This document shows positions 7,511 to 20,251 of a stretch of 64,000 nt of DNA, in pieces. The stretch lies in assembly GCF_025377685.1 (NCBI RefSeq), contig NZ_JACEHK010000001.1:186001-250000 (forward strand), given 5' to 3'. Origin of the DNA: Anaerobacillus sp. CMMVII (lineage in GTDB: Bacteria; Bacillota; Bacilli; Bacillales; Anaerobacillaceae). The notes beneath the pieces were generated by a model. The model had not been told where the DNA came from, ran no database searches, and was given only the letters and a program-made list of their open reading frames with translations. The translations under genes were made by a program, and so were the position numbers. Position 1 is the first letter of the stretch; every line of letters starts with the position of its first letter.

Positions 7511-7945
7511 TTGAATGTCATTACTACCTTTGAAGATCGTAGGCGAAAAAAACAATGGAATTTTGAACGACAAGTATTACGAAAACTTTCCTTATCTACA
7601 ATAAGAGGCTACATTCATAATCATTTCCCTTCAGTTTTTGAACATCAAAAAACTGGTGGTAGCTTTGTCGAGGATATTTGTGTAGATTTTGCTATAGATT
7701 CCTATTTATTAGGTGCTGAATTTAGTCGCTTTGGCTATTTTGGTGAATCTGAGGTTTCTGTACGTAGGCGTTGCCAGGAGGAATATGTCGAGCATGTCAA
7801 CCTTCTATATCACAAGCTGTCAGGTTTGCTTTTTCAAAACGACCAAGATGATAATTTTTATATGTTATGTGAAGCTTTTGTTCTTCATTGGTGGGATCAG
7901 GGCTTTCATGAAGGGGAAAAAAGATATCGAATGAAATTACACTAA
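7511..7945 (+). CDS. ybaK: YbaK-like protein (DUF2521)
   Basis: A 144-residue protein of the DUF2521 family, which is restricted to spore-forming bacilli; function unknown. The TTG at 7511 is chosen because a strong AAGGAGGGG site lies 7 bases upstream and the product then begins MNVITTFEDRRRKKQW, as in B. subtilis YbaK; an upstream TTG at 7475 would include the ribosome site in the gene. It precedes cwlD, as in B. subtilis. Confidence 0.8.
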   Translation: MNVITTFEDRRRKKQWNFERQVLRKLSLSTIRGYIHNHFPSVFEHQKTGGSFVEDICVDFAIDSYLLGAEFSRFGYFGESEVSVRRRCQEEYVEHVNLLYHKLSGLLFQNDQDDNFYMLCEAFVLHWWDQGFHEGEKRYRMKLH

Positions 7946-8007
7946 TTTAAGTTCATATTTTCCTTCTTGTCCCAATATACTGTATTGAGATGTAAGGAGG
8001 GGAATAG

Positions 8008-8724
8008 ATGAGCAAGTGGTTGAAGGGTGGAGCTTTTGCAGCTGGATTTTTACTTTTATTATTCTATATTCAATTTCAATTTGTGAGTACAGACTCTGGA
8101 TCATTATGGTCACTCCCGTTGTCAGGGAAAATAATTGTGATCGACGCAGGTCATGGTGGAATGGATGGAGGAGCCAGTTCTAAGCAGGGCCTTCTTGAAA
8201 AAGAGGTTTCTTTAGAAATTAGTTTAATACTTCGAGATTATTTACAAGAAGCAGGAGCTCTCGTTGTGATGTCTCGTGTGGAAGATACCGACTTAGCTGA
8301 CCCTTCTACGAAAGGTGTTAGAAATCGCAAGGTTCAGGATCTAAAACGCAGAGTGCAACTTGTAAATGAAACCGGTGCGGATTTATTTTTATCTTTACAC
8401 CTTAATGCAATTCCATCGCCACGTTGGTCAGGGGCACAAACTTTTTATAATCGGGCGATCGAAGAAAATGAAAAAGTTGCTAAATTCATTCAGGAAGAAA
8501 TTAGAACGAATTTAGAGAATACGGATAGATTGGCTAAACCTATTAACAATGTCTATTTATTAAAGCATGCTCAAATTCCTGGTGCCCTTGTTGAAGTAGG
8601 ATTTTTATCAAATCCAACTGAAGCTGAAATGCTTGATACTAAGGCTTATCAGCAAAAGGTAGCAGTTTCAATTTATCAAGGGATTATGAGGTATTTTACT
8701 AATGAGCCAGTTCCTACTTCGTAA
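8008..8724 (+). CDS. cwlD: N-acetylmuramoyl-L-alanine amidase CwlD (spore cortex)
   Basis: A 238-residue Amidase_3 enzyme. Residues 8-27 are a membrane-anchoring or signal segment. Zinc and catalytic positions are visible: DAGHGGMDGG (His), EKEVSL (Glu), LFLSLHLNA (His) and ALVEVGFLSNP (catalytic Glu). CwlD works with PdaA to make the muramic delta-lactam of the spore cortex that germination enzymes recognise. The upstream sequence TTCATAT...ATATACT resembles a sigma-G-type promoter, but weakly. It sits in the ybaK-cwlD-salA order of B. subtilis. Confidence 0.93.
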   Translation: MSKWLKGGAFAAGFLLLLFYIQFQFVSTDSGSLWSLPLSGKIIVIDAGHGGMDGGASSKQGLLEKEVSLEISLILRDYLQEAGALVVMSRVEDTDLADPSTKGVRNRKVQDLKRRVQLVNETGADLFLSLHLNAIPSPRWSGAQTFYNRAIEENEKVAKFIQEEIRTNLENTDRLAKPINNVYLLKHAQIPGALVEVGFLSNPTEAEMLDTKAYQQKVAVSIYQGIMRYFTNEPVPTS

Positions 8725-8845
8725 GAGAGGACTGGCGTTTTTTAATCGTCACAATAAATTCACTATTTAAGCGTAAAATTCAATCATCTTATGATTTTGT
8801 GTTATACTAAAAATGAAATCGAATACATAAAGGCGGTGTTTTGCT

Positions 8846-9895
8846 TTGCTTACACAAGAACAAATATTAGATGCTTTAAAAACTGTAAAAGAACCATTTA
8901 TAAATAAAAGCATTGTTGAAATTGATGCAGTAAAAGAAATTAAAATTAAAGAAGGTTTAGTAAGCGTAAAAATTGGAATTTCAAAAGTCGGTTCACCTGA
9001 ACAAATGAAACTTCAGGGTGAAATCGTAAATGTAATTAAGCAAGCAGGTGCTGATTCAGTTGGATTGCGTTTTGAGCAATTGACGGATGAAGAACTTAGT
9101 AAATTGGGGATCGAGGCACCACAAGAAGTTAAATCATTATTAGATGAAGGTGTAAAAACGACTTTTATTGCTGTAACTAGTGGTAAGGGTGGCGTTGGTA
9201 AATCAACAGTTTCTGTGAACTTAGCAACTTCTTTAGCCCGTTTAGGCAAAAAAGTAGGAATTATTGATGCGGATATTTATGGCTTTAGTGTTCCTGATAT
9301 GATGGGTATTGAAGATAAGCCAAAGGTCAAAGGAGAAAGAATTTTTCCAGTAAACCGTTTTGGTGTACAAGTTATTTCAATGGGCTTCTTTGTACATGAT
9401 AACTCACCAATTATTTGGCGTGGTCCAATGTTAGGGAAGATGTTAAATAACTTCTTTACGCAAGTGGAGTGGGATGATCTAGATTATTTAATCTTAGATT
9501 TACCTCCTGGCACAGGTGACGTAGCATTAGATGTCCATCAAATGCTTCCAAGTAGTAAAGAGATCATTGTCACAACACCGCATCCTACGGCAGCATTTGT
9601 TGCTGCAAGAGCAGGAGTTATGGCCTTGAAGACGGATCATGAGATCTTAGGTGTTGTTGAAAACATGGCTTACTTTAAAAGTCAGTTAACGGGTGAAAAA
9701 GAATTTGTATTTGGTCAAGGTGGCGGAGAGCGTTTAGCAAAAGAATTACAAACGGAAATTCTAGCGCAAATTCCTCTTGGGCAGCCTGAAATTGATGAAA
9801 AAGACTTTGCGCCTTCAATTTACGATCCAGAACATCCAATTGGCCAGATCTATATGAAGATGGCTCAAAAGGTTATTAATAAAATTGAACAATAA
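8846..9895 (+). CDS. salA: Mrp/NBP35-family ATPase SalA
   Basis: A 349-residue protein. Residues 1-90 form a MIP18/DUF59-type domain; residues 108-340 form a Mrp P-loop ATPase with SGKGGVGKST (Walker A) and DYLILDLPPGTGD. The family acts as iron-sulfur cluster carriers; in B. subtilis SalA is also a regulator that represses scoC and so raises protease expression. The start is the TTG at 8846 after a GGCGGTG site. Followed by a terminator shared with convergent gerD. Confidence 0.9.
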   Translation: MLTQEQILDALKTVKEPFINKSIVEIDAVKEIKIKEGLVSVKIGISKVGSPEQMKLQGEIVNVIKQAGADSVGLRFEQLTDEELSKLGIEAPQEVKSLLDEGVKTTFIAVTSGKGGVGKSTVSVNLATSLARLGKKVGIIDADIYGFSVPDMMGIEDKPKVKGERIFPVNRFGVQVISMGFFVHDNSPIIWRGPMLGKMLNNFFTQVEWDDLDYLILDLPPGTGDVALDVHQMLPSSKEIIVTTPHPTAAFVAARAGVMALKTDHEILGVVENMAYFKSQLTGEKEFVFGQGGGERLAKELQTEILAQIPLGQPEIDEKDFAPSIYDPEHPIGQIYMKMAQKVINKIEQ

Positions 9896-9902
9896 AAGAT
9901 CA

Positions 9903-9940
9903 AAAGACTCAACGCTTAAGAGCGTCGAGTCTTTTTTCTC
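9903..9940. terminator. Shared terminator of salA and gerD
   Basis: Stem AAGACTCAACGCT / AGCGTCGAGTCTT with a TAAG loop; T-run on the right and A-run on the left, so it works in both directions between the convergent genes. Confidence 0.85.
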
Positions 9941-9944
9941 AGTA

Positions 9945-10544
9945 TTAATTTTGTCCTTCTTCGCCCTGTTTTTCACCTTCAGTTTCTTTTGCCTCTTTCT
10001 TCATTTGCTCACTAGCGACTTTCCCTAAAATGTCATTTACCTGTGCTTTAAAGTAAGGACTTTCAAATGCTTCAGCCATAATATTTGTTACTTGCTGACG
10101 ATATTCTTTGCTTTTCATTAAGTCGAGGGAGGCTTTTTCCATTTCAGGGTCTTGTAAAATGTCCATCATCATACCTTGATATTCAGGGTCTTTCATTAAA
10201 TTTTTAAGAACTTTTTCAACTTCTGTTTGTAGACTCTCAGCAAATGCTTTGGCAAATTCAGGTTCTTGCATAAGCTCTTGCCAAAACTCTTTCCCCTTTT
10301 CTGAAGTCAAGACCTGTTGAATGGTTTCCTTCACCAGCGCTTGTTCTAATACGATTTCTTGTTTAACCTCATCATCACTTAAGACTTCCTGGATAGATTT
10401 CTTTCCTTCGTCTGTCTTAAGCATGTCAACCATCATTTTTTTTGTACTTTCATAATCAGGTTGACTTCCTTGATCCTCTACAGCTGCACAGCCAGCTATT
10501 AGAATTACCGTAAATAGTAAGAGGAGCTTCTTAAGGTTTTTCAA
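9945..10544 (-). CDS. gerD: Spore germination lipoprotein GerD
   Basis: A 199-residue lipoprotein: signal segment MKNLKKLLLLFTVILIAGC with the lipobox cysteine at residue 19. The rest is helical and charged, with repeated motifs around MKDPEYQGMM and LMKSKEYRQQV, and ends in a Glu/Gly-rich tail. GerD sits on the inner spore membrane and is needed for clustering of nutrient germinant receptors. Size and position between salA and kbaA match B. subtilis. It is transcribed against its neighbours. Confidence 0.92.
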   Translation of the reverse strand: MKNLKKLLLLFTVILIAGCAAVEDQGSQPDYESTKKMMVDMLKTDEGKKSIQEVLSDDEVKQEIVLEQALVKETIQQVLTSEKGKEFWQELMQEPEFAKAFAESLQTEVEKVLKNLMKDPEYQGMMMDILQDPEMEKASLDLMKSKEYRQQVTNIMAEAFESPYFKAQVNDILGKVASEQMKKEAKETEGEKQGEEGQN

Positions 10545-10738
10545 GATCTTCGCCCCTTTCTGTATTATGTCATTTTTTAATATGAAGCAATGTTGTGGAA
10601 TTTATCCAAAGAAGAGTAGAAATGAAAAAATATTCATTTCAGCATAGTGTTAGCTAATTTGTAAACTGTAATACTAGCTTTTTAATCAATATATTTGATA
10701 CAATCAATTGGATAATTACTATAAATGGAGGAACAAAC

Positions 10739-11335
10739 GTGAACTCAAGAAAGGTAGTTTATTTATTTTTTACAACATTACTAATAGGAGCTACTAGTGG
10801 TGCATTAGTAGGTTTTGTTTTAGATTGGAGAACATATTTTGACGGTCTAATGGCTGGAGAGGTCATCGATTTTATTCTTGTTATCGTTTGGTTATTTGGA
10901 ATAGGGGCAATGTGGAGTTTAATTAGTCAGATGGGTTTCTTCGCTTATTTAACTGTTCATCGTTTTGCATTAGGGATTGTGAATGCAAAACTATGGAATA
11001 TGATTCAAATCGTTATTATTGCTTTTGTCCTTCAAGGACTAGCCTACTTTCGATTCACATCATTTGCAGATGAGGGTGAAACAATATTTGGATTTATCCT
11101 AATCCCGTTACTATTATTAATCTACGGGCTTGTTGTTGCTTATATTAAAAGTAAACAAACTAATTTAGGTGCGTTTATTCCGGCTTTATTTTTTATGGTG
11201 GTTGTAACAACACTTGAGTGGCTTCCTGCTTTAAGAGTAAATGACCCTAAGTGGTTATGGGTGTACTTTACTCCTTTACTAGTAGCGAATACTTGGCAGT
11301 TATTAATATTACATCGACTTATCAATCGTAAATAA
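10739..11335 (+). CDS. kbaA: KinB-signalling pathway activator KbaA
   Basis: A 198-residue membrane protein with about six transmembrane segments (for example near residues 10-28, 42-62, 85-101, 115-135 and 146-163). KbaA is needed for activation of the sensor kinase KinB and so for phosphorelay entry into sporulation. The length equals that of the B. subtilis protein and the locus is the same. It starts at a GTG (10739) behind a GGAGG site. Confidence 0.88.
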   Translation: MNSRKVVYLFFTTLLIGATSGALVGFVLDWRTYFDGLMAGEVIDFILVIVWLFGIGAMWSLISQMGFFAYLTVHRFALGIVNAKLWNMIQIVIIAFVLQGLAYFRFTSFADEGETIFGFILIPLLLLIYGLVVAYIKSKQTNLGAFIPALFFMVVVTTLEWLPALRVNDPKWLWVYFTPLLVANTWQLLILHRLINRK

Positions 11336-11340
11336 AGATA

Positions 11341-11385
11341 AGAGGCTGCTACATCGCAATAAGCGAATGTAGCAGCCTCTTTTAT
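11341..11385. terminator. Shared terminator of kbaA and pdaB
   Basis: Perfect 14-bp arms AGAGGCTGCTACAT and ATGTAGCAGCCTCT with a 12-base loop and a T-run after it on the plus strand, between convergent genes. Confidence 0.85.
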
Positions 11386-11386
11386 G

Positions 11387-12148
11387 TTATTTAACCTCAG
11401 AACTGTCAGTTTCTGTACTTGCTAGTAATTCTGAAACAGAAACAAAATCATACCCTTTACCCTTCAAGCGTTCAATAATTGTAGGTAAGGCTTTTTCTGT
11501 ATGTTTGACTCGATCAGAAGCGTGGAATAGAACAATATCTCCGCCTGTTACATGATCTAATACATTTGAAATGACTTGTTCGACACCAGGATTTCCGTAA
11601 TCTTTAGAATCAATACTCCAGTGAACGAGTTGATATTTTTGAGCTTCTGCTATTTTTAGAACCCTTTTGTCAAAGTTGCCATTAGGTGGTCGAAGGAGTT
11701 TTGGTGCCTTATCCGTTAGTTCAAACAGAACCTGGTGGGCTCTTTGAATGTCTTTTCTAATTTTGTCATCTTCCCATTGTGGATAGTCTTCATAACGGTA
11801 GCCATGACTTCCAATTTCATGACCATCTTTGACAATTCTTTCAACGATGTCAGGATGCCTTTCAGCCCAGGAAGCAGATAAAAAGAAAGTAGCATTATTA
11901 ATCCCATTCTCTTTTAGAACGTCTAAAATAGGAATTGCTTTTTCTTCTCCCCAGCTAATATTAAAGGTTAGGGCGATTTTCTTTTCCTTTGTTTCTGCCT
12001 TATAAATTGCATTTGCTTCTGCTGTAGGTAAGAATACAGAAATCTGACTTCTCTCTACATACAAGATCCCCGCGGTAAAGAAAGCTGCTATTACAACGAT
12101 CATATATTGCTTTATTTTTTTCCCGTTCCAAATCCAAATGAAGTTCAT
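11387..12148 (-). CDS. pdaB: Spore polysaccharide deacetylase PdaB (YbaN)
   Basis: A 253-residue protein with one N-terminal membrane segment (residues 13-30) and a NodB-type deacetylase domain (residues 58-240): ATFFLSASWAERHPD, DGHEIGSHGY, LLRPPNGNFD, GDIVLFHASD. PdaB is needed for stability of dormant spores. Oddity: the first catalytic motif reads LTFNISWG, with Asn where I recall Asp (TFDISWG) in B. subtilis. Upstream on the minus strand, CATACAT at 12181-12187 preceded by TTCATA resembles a sigma-G promoter, weakly. Convergent with kbaA. Confidence 0.92.
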   Translation of the reverse strand: MNFIWIWNGKKIKQYMIVVIAAFFTAGILYVERSQISVFLPTAEANAIYKAETKEKKIALTFNISWGEEKAIPILDVLKENGINNATFFLSASWAERHPDIVERIVKDGHEIGSHGYRYEDYPQWEDDKIRKDIQRAHQVLFELTDKAPKLLRPPNGNFDKRVLKIAEAQKYQLVHWSIDSKDYGNPGVEQVISNVLDHVTGGDIVLFHASDRVKHTEKALPTIIERLKGKGYDFVSVSELLASTETDSSEVK

Positions 12149-12297
12149 ACGACCCCTCCTTGTCCATATCTCTGCATTATATGTATGCTTTTTTAAGACA
12201 AGATATGAATAAAAAGAGTGAAAGTAGAAAATAATTTCTCAGGAGCAGCTTTTCTTTTTACTAACTTTAGTACTTCTTCAAAGAAAGGAAGATTTTT

Positions 12298-12528
12298 ATG
12301 TTAGGGCTTATGTTAAACAGCAAAGAAACACAAGAAATTGAATACATGTTAAAAAGAGAGTTAGAAGAGCTTTTATTAGATTTAACAGATACAAGAATTG
12401 ATGGAATTGTAAAAAGAGCAATGGAAGAAAGGTATAAAATTATTTTTGGACTATATAAACGTTTTGCCTCACCTAAAGAGTGTTATAAATATATTAGAAG
12501 TAAGCGTCAGCGTTCTGAAAATGTGTAA
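12298..12528 (+). CDS. Conserved hypothetical protein upstream of the rRNA operon
   Basis: A 76-residue soluble helical protein (ETQEIEYMLKRELEELLLD, VKRAMEERYKIIFGLYKRFA) with a basic tail. From memory, short proteins of this type are conserved in bacilli, though I cannot name a family. Ribosome site AAAGGAAG lies 6-7 bases before the ATG. Start of the rRNA promoter region is just downstream. Confidence 0.7.
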   Translation: MLGLMLNSKETQEIEYMLKRELEELLLDLTDTRIDGIVKRAMEERYKIIFGLYKRFASPKECYKYIRSKRQRSENV

Positions 12529-12609
12529 TAACCTTATTGACATCTCTTATTCTAAGATGTTACATTATTAACCGTCGCTGTTAAACTGATAACAAGCATC
12601 AAAAGGTTA

Positions 12610-12638
12610 TTGACGATAGCCTGATAAAATGTTATATT
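12610..12638 (+). promoter_or_regulatory. rRNA operon promoter P1
   Basis: TTGACG (12610-12615), 17-base spacer, TATATT (12633-12638). A strong sigma-A type promoter about 200 bases before 16S. Confidence 0.8.
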
Positions 12639-12683
12639 AATCAAGTCGCTAAATTGAGTGACGGAAAAACGACTAAAAAAATG

Positions 12684-12712
12684 TTGACGAACCAAAGTAG
12701 TTCTGATACAAT
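12684..12712 (+). promoter_or_regulatory. rRNA operon promoter P2
   Basis: TTGACG (12684-12689), 17-base spacer, TACAAT (12707-12712). Tandem promoters spaced about 75 bases apart are usual for Bacillus rRNA operons. Confidence 0.85.
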
Positions 12713-12751
12713 AAAATTCTTGTTGTTGAAAAACGACAACATAAATATCGT

Positions 12752-12778
12752 TCTTTGAAAACTGAACACACAGCCAAG
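12752..12778 (+). other. 5' arm of the 16S rRNA processing stem
   Basis: The stretch with CTTTGAAAACTGAACACACA is complementary (with small bulges) to 14444-14470 downstream of 16S. The two arms enclose the whole 16S sequence, as expected for the RNase III processing stem. Confidence 0.7.
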
Positions 12779-12841
12779 CGAATTAAGAGATAGTAAATAT
12801 CTCGTCAATGTAACAAATTTTTTTGAGCTATATCAAACACT

Positions 12842-17797
<4,956 letters not shown>

Positions 17798-18005
17798 ATA
17801 AATAAGTTTAGAGTGATGAGTGTTGAGTTTTGAGTTGCGTGAGTAGCTCGAAGCAGTAAATACCAAATTCTAAATAAACGGATTGAATTTTACTCAAGTC
17901 TTAAATGTGTGTTATCTAGTTTTCAGGGAATGATTTTTTCTATAAAATAAGCTGGTTGACCTGTTAAGGTCAGTTGCTTTTTTTGACGGAAAGAACTAAA
18001 AGGTA
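17798..18005 (+). other. 23S-5S spacer
   Basis: Contains the 3' arm of the 23S processing stem (17900-17928, TTAAATGTGTGTTATCTAG complementary to 14611-14645). At 17957-17984 a short hairpin TGACCT / AGGTCA followed by GTTGC and seven T resembles a weak terminator and shares GGTCAGTTGCTTT with the dispersed repeat. Confidence 0.6.
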
Positions 18006-18034
18006 TTGACATAGATGAAAATATGTTTTATCAT
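18006..18034 (+). promoter_or_regulatory. Promoter directly upstream of 5S rRNA
   Basis: TTGACA (18006-18011), 17-base spacer, TATCAT (18029-18034): a near-consensus sigma-A promoter that would start transcription about 20 bases before 5S. It would drive 5S and the 11 tRNAs independently of the rRNA promoters. Confidence 0.7.
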
Positions 18035-18060
18035 ATCAATTGTCTATGTTGTTATACAAG

Positions 18061-18176
<116 letters not shown>

Positions 18177-18221
18177 AAATTCCTTGTATCTACTTATATT
18201 GATAATGGACTATTAAATCAT

Positions 18222-18296
18222 TCCACAGTAGCTCAGTGGTAGAGCAATCGGCTGTTAACCGATCGGTCGTAGGTTCGAGTCCTACCTGTGGAGCCA
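18222..18296 (+). tRNA. tRNA-Asn (GTT)
   Basis: Cloverleaf with anticodon loop CTGTTAA between CGG-type stem arms; CCA encoded. First of eleven tRNAs after 5S. Confidence 0.95.
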
Positions 18297-18297
18297 T

Positions 18298-18373
<76 letters not shown>

Positions 18374-18386
18374 TTTTCATATTCAT

Positions 18387-18461
18387 GGCCCGTTGGTCAA
18401 GCGGTTAAGACACCGCCCTTTCACGGCGGTAACACGGGTTCGAATCCCGTACGGGTCACCA
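18387..18461 (+). tRNA. tRNA-Glu (TTC)
   Basis: Anticodon stem CCGCC / GGCGG around CTTTCAC; acceptor GGCCCGT / ACGGGTC; CCA encoded. Confidence 0.95.
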
Positions 18462-18487
18462 TTTACTATTGATATATTTAATACTTC

Positions 18488-18563
18488 GGAGGATTAGCTC
18501 AGCTGGGAGAGCACCTGCCTTACAAGCAGGGGGTCGGCGGTTCGAACCCGTCATCCTCCACCA
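18488..18563 (+). tRNA. tRNA-Val (TAC)
   Basis: Anticodon stem CCTGC / GCAGG around CTTACAA; acceptor GGAGGAT / ATCCTCC; CCA encoded. Confidence 0.95.
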
Positions 18564-18608
18564 AATTTTCTTCGCAGCATAGTGGAGCAAAATAACTTAC
18601 TTTAATAT

Positions 18609-18681
<73 letters not shown>

Positions 18682-18701
18682 CTCGTGAACAACAGCAATG
18701 T

Positions 18702-18786
18702 GGAGGGGTAGCGAAGTGGCTAAACGCGGCGGACTGTAAATCCGCTCCCTCCGGGTTCGGCGGTTCGAATCCGTCCCCCTCCACCA
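18702..18786 (+). tRNA. tRNA-Tyr (GTA)
   Basis: Class II tRNA with a long variable arm (CTCCCTCCGGGTTC region); anticodon stem GCGGA / TCCGC around CTGTAAA; CCA encoded. Confidence 0.95.
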
Positions 18787-18795
18787 TTCTTTCAT

Positions 18796-18870
18796 TGGGC
18801 TATAGCCAAGCGGTAAGGCAACGGACTTTGACTCCGTCATTCTCTGGTTCGAATCCAGATAGCCCAGCCA
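18796..18870 (+). tRNA. tRNA-Gln (TTG)
   Basis: Anticodon stem ACGGA / TCCGT around CTTTGAC; acceptor TGGGCTA / TAGCCCA; CCA encoded. Confidence 0.95.
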
Positions 18871-18879
18871 TTATTATTC

Positions 18880-18952
18880 GAGCCATTAGCTCAGTTGGTA
18901 GAGCATCTGACTTTTAATCAGAGGGTCGAAGGTTCGAATCCTTCATGGCTCA
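18880..18952 (+). tRNA. tRNA-Lys (TTT)
   Basis: Anticodon stem CTGAC / (A)TCAG around TTTTAA; acceptor GAGCCAT / ATGGCTC. CCA is not encoded. Confidence 0.93.
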
Positions 18953-18975
18953 TCAGTTTTAAAACTTTCCATAAT

Positions 18976-19050
18976 GCGGAAGTAGTTCAGTGGTAGAACA
19001 CCACCTTGCCAAGGTGGGGGTCGCGAGTTCGAACCTCGTCTTCCGCTCCA
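18976..19050 (+). tRNA. tRNA-Gly (GCC)
   Basis: Anticodon stem CCACC / GGTGG around TTGCCAA; acceptor GCGGAAG / CTTCCGC; CCA encoded. Confidence 0.95.
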
Positions 19051-19067
19051 AAGCAACTACGTCGAAT

Positions 19068-19118
19068 AAACATCTTTGCAGCTTTGCGACGAGCAAACGA
19101 AGTGGCGCAGGAGCATTG
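19068..19118 (-). repeat. Dispersed repeat copy inside the tRNA cluster
   Basis: On the minus strand it reads GCTCCTGCGCCACTTCG, then CTCGTCGCAAAGCTGCAAAG, the same module found at 14510, 43670 and 43786. It fills the 92-base gap between two tRNA-Gly genes. Confidence 0.7.
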
Positions 19119-19142
19119 CATTTCATTATATTTTAAATTACT

Positions 19143-19216
19143 GCGGGTGTAGTTTAGTGGTAAAACCTCAGCCTTCCAAGCTGATGTTGTGAGTTCGATT
19201 CTCATCACCCGCTCCA
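19143..19216 (+). tRNA. tRNA-Gly (TCC)
   Basis: Anticodon stem with loop TTCCAAG giving TCC; acceptor GCGGGTG / CACCCGC; CCA encoded. Confidence 0.94.
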
Positions 19217-19219
19217 AAT

Positions 19220-19295
19220 GGGGCCTTAGCTCAGCTGGGAGAGCGCCTGCCTTGCACGCAGGAGGTCAGCGGTTCGATCCCGCTAGGCTCCACCA
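19220..19295 (+). tRNA. tRNA-Ala (TGC)
   Basis: Anticodon stem CCTGC / GCAGG around CTTGCAC; acceptor GGGGCCT / AGGCTCC; CCA encoded. Last tRNA of the cluster. Confidence 0.95.
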
Positions 19296-19309
19296 TACAT
19301 ATTACAATG

Positions 19310-19340
19310 AAAAACCCTAGGATAACCTAGGGTTTTATTT
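19310..19340. terminator. Terminator of the rRNA-tRNA operon
   Basis: Perfect stem AAAACCCTAGG / CCTAGGGTTTT with a 4-base loop, then ATTTTT. It overlaps the end of the convergent Spo0E-like gene. Confidence 0.85.
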
Positions 19341-19505
19341 TTCTTGCGCTATTTTATTGAACACGTTTAAGAGCTTGTCCAATCTAGTGCTAGCATCAAC
19401 TACTTCATCAGAACTTAGGGGATAGTCATATGCTAGCTTGATCATATGCTTTCGTGCAATTTCGATTTCTTCCAGCATAATATCGTTATTGTAGTTTTTC
19501 TTCAT
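19335..19505 (-). CDS. Spo0E-family aspartyl-phosphate phosphatase
   Basis: A 56-residue protein. It is two helices with the Spo0E signature in the second half (SSDEVVDASTRLDKLLNVF, Ser-x3-x-x-Asp pattern). Proteins of this family remove the phosphate from Spo0A and so delay sporulation. An AGGAGGG site precedes the ATG. It is convergent with the tRNA cluster and shares its terminator; divergent from sigW. Confidence 0.8.
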   Translation of the reverse strand: MKKNYNNDIMLEEIEIARKHMIKLAYDYPLSSDEVVDASTRLDKLLNVFNKIAQEK

Positions 19506-19610
19506 GATTCAATCCCTCCTAGTATTTTTTATACCCTGGATAAAAAAAGCAAAACGTATTTCTTCAAAATTGTGGAATTTTATTTTTATCATGTTAAAAT
19601 TAAGTTTGTT

Positions 19611-19636
19611 TGAAACTTATTTAAGTGTTGTTCGTA
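19611..19636 (+). promoter_or_regulatory. Sigma-W autoregulatory promoter
   Basis: TGAAAC (19611-19616), 16-base spacer, CGTA (19633-19636), the exact B. subtilis sigma-W consensus. It lies 38 bases before sigW, so the operon should be activated by its own product. Confidence 0.85.
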
Positions 19637-19673
19637 AATAGAGTAACCGCATAGAAGCGGAGGTAAAAAAAGT

Positions 19674-20237
19674 ATGGACACATTAGTAAAGCGCATAATA
19701 CAAAATGTAAAAAAAGGTGACCAACAAGCATTTGCTGAGCTAGTCGAGCTCTATAAGGATAAAGTTTATCAAATTTCCTATCGAATGGTTGGTAATGTTC
19801 ATGAAGCACAAGACATTGCTCAAGAAGCGTTTCTTAGGGCTTATATGAATATTGAAACATATGATACAAATCGGAAGTTTTCAACTTGGTTATTCCGTAT
19901 TGTGACAAACCTATCGATCGACCGACTCAGAAAGAAAAAACCAGACTTTTATCTTGATCAAGAAATTAGTGGAACAGAGGGATTAACACTTGCGTCCCAA
20001 ATTGCTGCAGCTGATGAACTACCGGAAGATTTAGTGATTACACATGAACTACAAGATTGGATACAAGGAGAAATATTAAAGTTACCAACTAAATATCGTT
20101 CGGCTATTATTTTGAAGTATATTGAGGACCTTTCATTGAAGGAAATAAGTGAGATTTTAGATCTTCCTATCGCAACGGTTAAAACAAGAATTCACCGTGG
20201 GCGAGAAGCACTTAGGAAACGATTAAGCAATGTATAA
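19674..20237 (+). CDS. sigW: ECF sigma factor SigW
   Basis: A 187-residue ECF sigma factor. Region 2 covers residues 25-95 (DIAQEAFLRAYMN, FSTWLFRIVTNL), region 4 covers residues 125-180 (LPTKYRSAIILKYIEDLS, then IATVKTRIHRGRE). SigW controls the cell-envelope stress response to antibiotics and alkaline shock in Bacillus. It is followed 14 bases later by its anti-sigma factor and preceded by a sigma-W promoter. Confidence 0.95.
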   Translation: MDTLVKRIIQNVKKGDQQAFAELVELYKDKVYQISYRMVGNVHEAQDIAQEAFLRAYMNIETYDTNRKFSTWLFRIVTNLSIDRLRKKKPDFYLDQEISGTEGLTLASQIAAADELPEDLVITHELQDWIQGEILKLPTKYRSAIILKYIEDLSLKEISEILDLPIATVKTRIHRGREALRKRLSNV

Positions 20238-20251
20238 AGGAGAGAGGATCA

